Origin: Salinibacterium sp. M195
GTDB taxonomy: Bacteria; Actinomycetota; Actinomycetes; Actinomycetales; Microbacteriaceae
Assembly (NCBI RefSeq): GCF_019443965.1
Contig: NZ_CP040814.1
Coordinates: 310,001-374,000 of the forward strand
DNA: 64,000 bases
Reading direction: 5' to 3'
Below, piece by piece: positions 60,015 to 64,000 of this stretch. Within the stretch, counting starts at the first letter, position 1; each line of letters opens with the position of its first letter. The notes below the pieces were generated by a model, which was given only the letters and a program-made list of their open reading frames with translations, ran no database searches and was not told where the DNA came from. The position numbers were made by a program, and so were the translations under genes.

Positions 60015-60626
60015 CTAGTTCCCGCTGACTCCGAACAGTGCGATCAATGCCGGTTCAACGTTTGTGAAGGAGATGTGCCCTGCCACAACAAGTTCGGCGA
60101 GACCGTGGACGGCACCCCACACCGCTGTGACCAAAGCCGCCATGGCGACCGGCGGTCCACCCGGAAGAAGGGCGGCCGTGGTTGTCGCCAATATTTCCTC
60201 TACTTGTTCAAGGAGGGGCTTCATCGCCGCGCTCGGCGAGCCGGGAATGCAGACGTTCGGGTCGTAGATGAGCCGAAATCGTTCAGGAAACTCAGCGGCA
60301 TAACCAACATAGGCAACGCCAATTGCTACGGCGTGGGCACGCGCTTGGCCCTGTGAGTTCTGGCCCTTTTCCCGTTGCTCTTCCGCTGCTCGCAACGCGC
60401 TGAGCAGTTCTGCCATGCTTCGCTCGCTAAGGCGTTTGAGCAAGGCGCTTCGATCACCAAAGTGATGATACGGCGCGTTGTGACTGACCCCCGCGACACG
60501 AGCGACTTCGCGCAGGCTGAGCGAAGCGTGGCCTTGCGAACGCAGGAGCTCAAGGGCAGCGTTCTCCAGAGTCGGCCCCAGGTTGCCGTGGTGGTAGGCA
60601 GGCTCAGATCTTGACACGAGCAACAT
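60015..60626 (-). CDS. TetR-family regulator
   Basis: A 203-residue repressor: helix-turn-helix ASLSLREVARVAGVSHNAPYHHFGDRSALLKRL and a TetR_C_33-like helical ligand domain. The frame is open to 60701, but ATG 60626 matches the family start. Divergent from the quinone-reductase-like gene; the 19-bp palindrome at 60652-60670 between them is the probable operator. Confidence 0.87.
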   Translation of the reverse strand: MLLVSRSEPAYHHGNLGPTLENAALELLRSQGHASLSLREVARVAGVSHNAPYHHFGDRSALLKRLSERSMAELLSALRAAEEQREKGQNSQGQARAHAVAIGVAYVGYAAEFPERFRLIYDPNVCIPGSPSAAMKPLLEQVEEILATTTAALLPGGPPVAMAALVTAVWGAVHGLAELVVAGHISFTNVEPALIALFGVSGN

Positions 60627-60670
60627 TCTATCCGTAAGGTCAAAGCGTGGAATCTGGACAGTGTCCAGAT
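60611..60670 (+). promoter_or_regulatory. Promoter and TetR-type operator
   Basis: ATCTGGACA-G-TGTCCAGAT (60652-60670) is a perfect palindrome typical of TetR operators. Upstream on the plus strand TTGACA (60611-60616), an 18-base spacer and TAAGGT (60635-60640) give a plausible promoter whose start would lie a few bases before the operator. Confidence 0.7.
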
Positions 60671-60715
60671 AGTTGTCGCTGCCACACCATCCGTTTGCCA
60701 ACTAACTGGAGCCAC

Positions 60716-61345
60716 ATGAACACCGTGATCATCGACGGCCACCCCAACCCCAACTCGCTCTGTGCTGCTATCGCCGTCGAGTACGCCGAAGCACACAGCA
60801 ATTCGACCGTTGTGGCCTTGCGTGATCTAATATTCGATCCGAGCCTGCACTTCGGCTACACACGTCGCCAACAGCTCGAACCTGATCTCGAACACACCTG
60901 GAAGTTGCTGCTTGACGCACAGCACATCGTGGTGGTCACACCGATCTGGTGGGGATCCGTCCCCGCTCTTCTCAAGGGATTCTTTGATCGGCTCCTCTTG
61001 CCGAAGCGCGCATACCGAGTGAAATCGAACGGTCTCCCCGAGGGCCTCCTCGCTGGACGAACCGGGCGCGTGATCGTGACCACCGACTCACCCTCGTGGT
61101 ATCTCCGGTTAGTCGGAGACACCACGGTGCGTCACGTGCGGGCGACCACGCTGCGCTTCTGTGGAATCCGGCCTGTGCGGGCCACCCGCATTGGACCGGT
61201 CAAAGGTTCGACACTCGAACAACGCACACGGTGGCTGGCGAAGGTAGGGCGCCTCGCCGAAGCGGATGCAGCACGGCTAGCAAGAAGGCCGGCGGCGCAC
61301 AACGCACCGCGATCCATCGACGCGGAACGCGTGAACGTGAGCTGA
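60716..61345 (+). CDS. NAD(P)H:quinone oxidoreductase-like flavodoxin-fold protein
   Basis: A 209-residue flavoprotein: VIIDGHPNPNSLCAAIAVEYAEA (FMN/FAD phosphate loop), VVVTPIWWGSVPALLKGFFDRLLLPKRAY (flavin isoalloxazine contact; the WW and GFFDR signature) and GRTGRVIVTTDSPSWYLRL. It probably detoxifies quinones or nitro compounds by two-electron reduction. ATG 60716 follows CTGGAG. Its control by the divergent TetR gene fits inducible defence against electrophiles. Confidence 0.88.
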   Translation: MNTVIIDGHPNPNSLCAAIAVEYAEAHSNSTVVALRDLIFDPSLHFGYTRRQQLEPDLEHTWKLLLDAQHIVVVTPIWWGSVPALLKGFFDRLLLPKRAYRVKSNGLPEGLLAGRTGRVIVTTDSPSWYLRLVGDTTVRHVRATTLRFCGIRPVRATRIGPVKGSTLEQRTRWLAKVGRLAEADAARLARRPAAHNAPRSIDAERVNVS

Positions 61346-61420
61346 CAACCAACCGTGCATCTCGCAGGCGAATCGTGATGGAGCTTGTGAGACGTTTGTC
61401 GGGAGGCTTAACCAGCTGAC

Positions 61421-62329
61421 CTACTTGGCCTCGGAAAAACGCACAACGGCCTGCACCGGTGCGTGATCCGACGGCCAACCGCCCGCGTACCGCGTGACGT
61501 TGATCCCTGTCTGCATGACGGTCACATCGGGCGTTGCGAGAACCCAGTCAATACGTTTGCGATTGTGCTTCGGCGGGCCGTAATTGGGGAATGTGCCCCA
61601 CACCTGGGTAAGGCGTTCCTCGGCCGTATTCCAAGTGTCGACCAGCAAGCCGTGACCCGTTAGTTGGTCATAAGGGTTGGTGTCAGCATCCGTATTGAAA
61701 TCACCGGTCATGATCGTGGGATGAGGCGTTGCCTGCACAATGCTTCTCAGCGCGTCGGCAGAACGCAGGCGCGAGGTGCGGGAACGGTGATCGAGGTGGG
61801 TGTTCACGGCCTGAAACCGGATGCCGGTGGTGAGGTCGAGAAAGATCGCCTCCACCACGACGCGAGGGGTTCGATTGCCCCACGAGGCCGAACCCGGGAT
61901 ATTCGGGGTATCGGAGAGCGCGGACTGGTGCCAGTCCACGACCTGCAGCCGTCGGGAGTCGTAGAAGATGGGGCAGCCTTCGCCACCCGTGTTCTTTTCG
62001 CGACCGTAGCCGAGCGAACGATAGTGCTCCCCCAGCGCTTGGCGCACAAACCGCGCCTGAGTGAAGAGGGCTTCTTGCACGCCGACCAGTGCCGGCTGTT
62101 CGGCAGCGAGCAGTCGTCTCATCAGCGGCTGGCGGTGGCGCCACTGGTCGGGATTGCGTGGCAAAAGTTTCGGCAGGCGACGGCGGATGTTGTAGCTCAT
62201 CACATGCAGTTCGGGAGCCTCGACAGGCCCGATCAGCGAGCTACCGCGGGGAGGGAACGCCAGCGCTGGCTCGCGCTCTGGAGCCAGCGTCGAAAACCGC
62301 TTCGACCGTGGAGTGGGGCTGCCAGTCAT
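61421..62329 (-). CDS. Endonuclease/exonuclease/phosphatase-family protein
   Basis: A 302-residue EEP-fold hydrolase: LHVMSYNIRR (metal-site asparagine), LVGVQEALFTQARFV (catalytic glutamate), FQAVNTHLDHRS, TIMTGDFNTDADTN and RIDWVLATPDV, ending WPSDHAPVQAVV. All catalytic motifs are present. Substrate may be DNA, a sugar phosphate or a phosphodiester. No signal peptide. GGAAG precedes the ATG. Confidence 0.9.
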   Translation of the reverse strand: MTGSPTPRSKRFSTLAPEREPALAFPPRGSSLIGPVEAPELHVMSYNIRRRLPKLLPRNPDQWRHRQPLMRRLLAAEQPALVGVQEALFTQARFVRQALGEHYRSLGYGREKNTGGEGCPIFYDSRRLQVVDWHQSALSDTPNIPGSASWGNRTPRVVVEAIFLDLTTGIRFQAVNTHLDHRSRTSRLRSADALRSIVQATPHPTIMTGDFNTDADTNPYDQLTGHGLLVDTWNTAEERLTQVWGTFPNYGPPKHNRKRIDWVLATPDVTVMQTGINVTRYAGGWPSDHAPVQAVVRFSEAK

Positions 62330-62455
62330 GCTTCCAGTTTATGGGGCGGTCTCGTGGTTCGCTGATGGCGCGTGTTTGATCCGCCTGCTCGATCTGCGCG
62401 GTAGCGGCACGTGGTCACCGTCGATGTCACCAACCAGCCATATTCTGATTGACAC

Positions 62456-64000
62456 ATGTACCTTCTCACCGACTCCGCTCTCGTTACGAGCGCCAGCGAT
62501 CTGACCCAAGCGTCGAACTGTGAGTTTGGGTTCTTGCGCGTGCTCGACAAGCGATTGGGGTTCTCTACCGATCCGCTGCCCGATGACGATGCGATGTTGA
62601 TGCGAGCGGCAGAGCTCGGAAACGTTCACGAGGCCCGGCTGCGGGATCGCTATCGCGCTGAGTTCGGTGACGCGATGGTCGAGTTCGATAAGCCTCCCGG
62701 CCGCAACGCCGATGTTTTGCGCGACTATGCCGCGCGCACGCGTGACGCTCTGCTCGCCGGCGCACCCGTCGTTTTTCAGGGCGTCTTCTTCGACGAAACC
62801 GACCCCGAGTCGCCCTTCATCGGCTACGCAGACTTTCTCGTCAAGCAGCCCGACGGCGGCTACCGCGTGGTCGACACGAAGCTGTCGCGTCACGTGCGTG
62901 TCACCGCGCTGCTGCAACTGGCGGCGTACCACGAGCAACTCCAAAAACTCGGCGTTGCCGCTGATGGCACCGTTGAACTCATTCTCGGCAATGACGAATC
63001 AGAAACCGCCGAGGTCAGCGATATCGCCCCCGTCTTTCGGCGCCGTCGGGCCCGTATGCACGCGATCATCACCGAACATCGCGCCGAAGGCACGCCGGTC
63101 GACTGGCACGATGAGCGCTATGCGCGGGATGGCCGGTGCAAGTTCTGCAAAGAGCCATCGAAGAATGCCGACGACCTCTTTACCGTCGCGGGGTTGCGCG
63201 CGGGCCAGCGCACGAAGTTCATGGCGGCGGGCATCCGCACCCTCACGGAACTGGCTGAAACCTCTGAGCGCCCCGAAGATCTCGCCATCCCGAAAGCGAG
63301 CTTCGCCAAGCTTCACCTTCAAGCCAAGCTGCAGCACACCGTTGATCCGACAGACGCTCACGCGGTGCCGCCGGTCGTGGTCGTTGACCCGCTGCCGATC
63401 GCGAGCCTGCCGGCGCCCAACCCCGGTGATCTGTTCTTCGACTTCGAGGGCGACCCGATGTACTCCGAGCCGGGAATCGGCGGGGTGCCGCGCTGGGGGC
63501 TCGACTACCTGTTCGGGTGGGTCGATGCCGAGGGCGAGTTCGATTGCCTCTGGGCTCACTCGCACGCGGAAGAGAAGATCGCGCTGCGGTCGTTCCTCGA
63601 GTTCGTCACGAAGCGGCGGCAGCAGCATCCGGGGCTCCATATTTATCACTACGCCAGCTACGAGAAGACTCACCTGCTGAGCATCGCCGCTCGGCACGGC
63701 GAGGGTGAGGATGTCGTCGACCAGTTGCTGCGCGATGGCGTGCTCGTTGACCTGTATCCGATCGTGCGGGGCGCGCTGCGCATCGGGACGCCCTCGTATT
63801 CGATCAAGAAACTCGAACCGCTATACATGGGTGAGGCCGAGCGTGCCGGGGTTACGAACGCTGCAGACTCCATCGGTGAGTACGTGGAATCGAGTGTGGC
63901 GGCCGCGAACGGCAACGTGCAGCGCGCAACCGAGATTCGCGACGCGATCGCCCGTTACAACGAATACGACTGCGTTTCGACGCTCAAGTTGCGCGATTGG
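62456..64000 (+). CDS. TM0106-family RecB-like nuclease (5' part)
   Basis: An uninterrupted frame of 515 codons running off the end of the window. After LTDSALVTSASDLTQASNCEFGFLR comes a RecB-like PD-(D/E)xK nuclease module: VVFQGVFFDE, FIGYADFLVKQ, YRVVDTKLSRHVRVTALLQLAAYHEQL supply the D...D-x-K...Q pattern, and CKFCKE a cysteine pair. A second module (about 320-515) with LFFDFEGDPM and NEYDCVSTLKLRDW is a DEDD-type RNase H-like exonuclease. In complete relatives a superfamily 1 helicase domain follows. Probably DNA repair or nucleic-acid processing. The ATG has TATTCT nine bases upstream and no ribosome-binding site. Confidence 0.88.
   Translation, partial: MYLLTDSALVTSASDLTQASNCEFGFLRVLDKRLGFSTDPLPDDDAMLMRAAELGNVHEARLRDRYRAEFGDAMVEFDKPPGRNADVLRDYAARTRDALLAGAPVVFQGVFFDETDPESPFIGYADFLVKQPDGGYRVVDTKLSRHVRVTALLQLAAYHEQLQKLGVAADGTVELILGNDESETAEVSDIAPVFRRRRARMHAIITEHRAEGTPVDWHDERYARDGRCKFCKEPSKNADDLFTVAGLRAGQRTKFMAAGIRTLTELAETSERPEDLAIPKASFAKLHLQAKLQHTVDPTDAHAVPPVVVVDPLPIASLPAPNPGDLFFDFEGDPMYSEPGIGGVPRWGLDYLFGWVDAEGEFDCLWAHSHAEEKIALRSFLEFVTKRRQQHPGLHIYHYASYEKTHLLSIAARHGEGEDVVDQLLRDGVLVDLYPIVRGALRIGTPSYSIKKLEPLYMGEAERAGVTNAADSIGEYVESSVAAANGNVQRATEIRDAIARYNEYDCVSTLKLRDW

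Overview
The window is high-GC DNA from an actinobacterium, most likely a member of the Microbacteriaceae. This is an inference from gene content and style: a fused CydCD next to cydAB, a CebR-type cellobiose operon, a surface protein with cell-wall-binding-2 repeats, LtrA, many ATGA/TGATG gene overlaps, GTG/TTG starts, and several regulator genes that appear to lack a leader. No rRNA, tRNA, CRISPR array, insertion sequence or prophage was recognised.

Layout. 0-6.2 kb: the cytochrome bd oxidase operon cydA-cydB-cydCD, preceded by a cluster of GTAGAAAT/ATTTCTAC operator-like boxes. 6.2-12.9 kb: accessory metabolic genes (acyl-CoA dehydrogenase-like flavoprotein, PIN/Phd toxin-antitoxin pair with a palindromic operator, VOC protein, LtrA, a class IV aminotransferase resembling (R)-amine transaminases, a deazaflavin-type nitroreductase, an Xre regulator with a membrane partner, a DUF4386-like protein). 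12.9-16.4 kb: an atypical island with a predicted PD-(D/E)xK nuclease carrying an inserted winged helix, facing a Ser/Thr protein kinase and an unrecognised 404-residue protein. This is the best candidate in the window for an undescribed system. 16.4-25.6 kb: nitrogen metabolism: a dimethylargininase-family hydrolase divergent from an Lrp/AsnC regulator, then a spermidine/putrescine-type ABC transporter (potADBC) in line with an amidohydrolase and an FAD-dependent amine oxidase. 25.6-29.3 kb: a TetR regulator under a 42-bp palindrome, a degenerate ABC-ATPase-like protein without a P-loop, a YhgE/Pip membrane protein and a cupin. 29.4-42.5 kb: envelope and hypothetical genes, including a 1010-residue secreted wall-binding protein with a repeat-rich leader, an ABC-2 type exporter, YiaA-like membrane proteins and a PadR/HAAS pair. 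42.5-48.6 kb: PfkB, a YtrA-type GntR regulator, a two-component system divergent from a MacB/FtsX-like ABC transporter, and an aldo/keto reductase. 48.7-53.2 kb: PutA with a divergent LysR regulator. 53.2-59.3 kb: a cellobiose/beta-glucoside operon (solute-binding protein, two permeases, GH1 beta-glucosidase, LacI-family repressor) with three copies of a 14-bp palindrome at its promoter. 59.4-64 kb: thioesterase, TetR and quinone-reductase-like pair, an endonuclease/exonuclease/phosphatase-family protein, and the first part of a TM0106-type RecB-like nuclease that runs off the window.

Together the genes suggest an aerobic heterotroph able to respire at low oxygen (bd oxidase), take up and oxidise polyamines and proline as carbon and nitrogen sources, hydrolyse beta-glucosides and decorate its wall with secreted proteins. 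Functions are family assignments made by reading motifs; no database search or computation was available.
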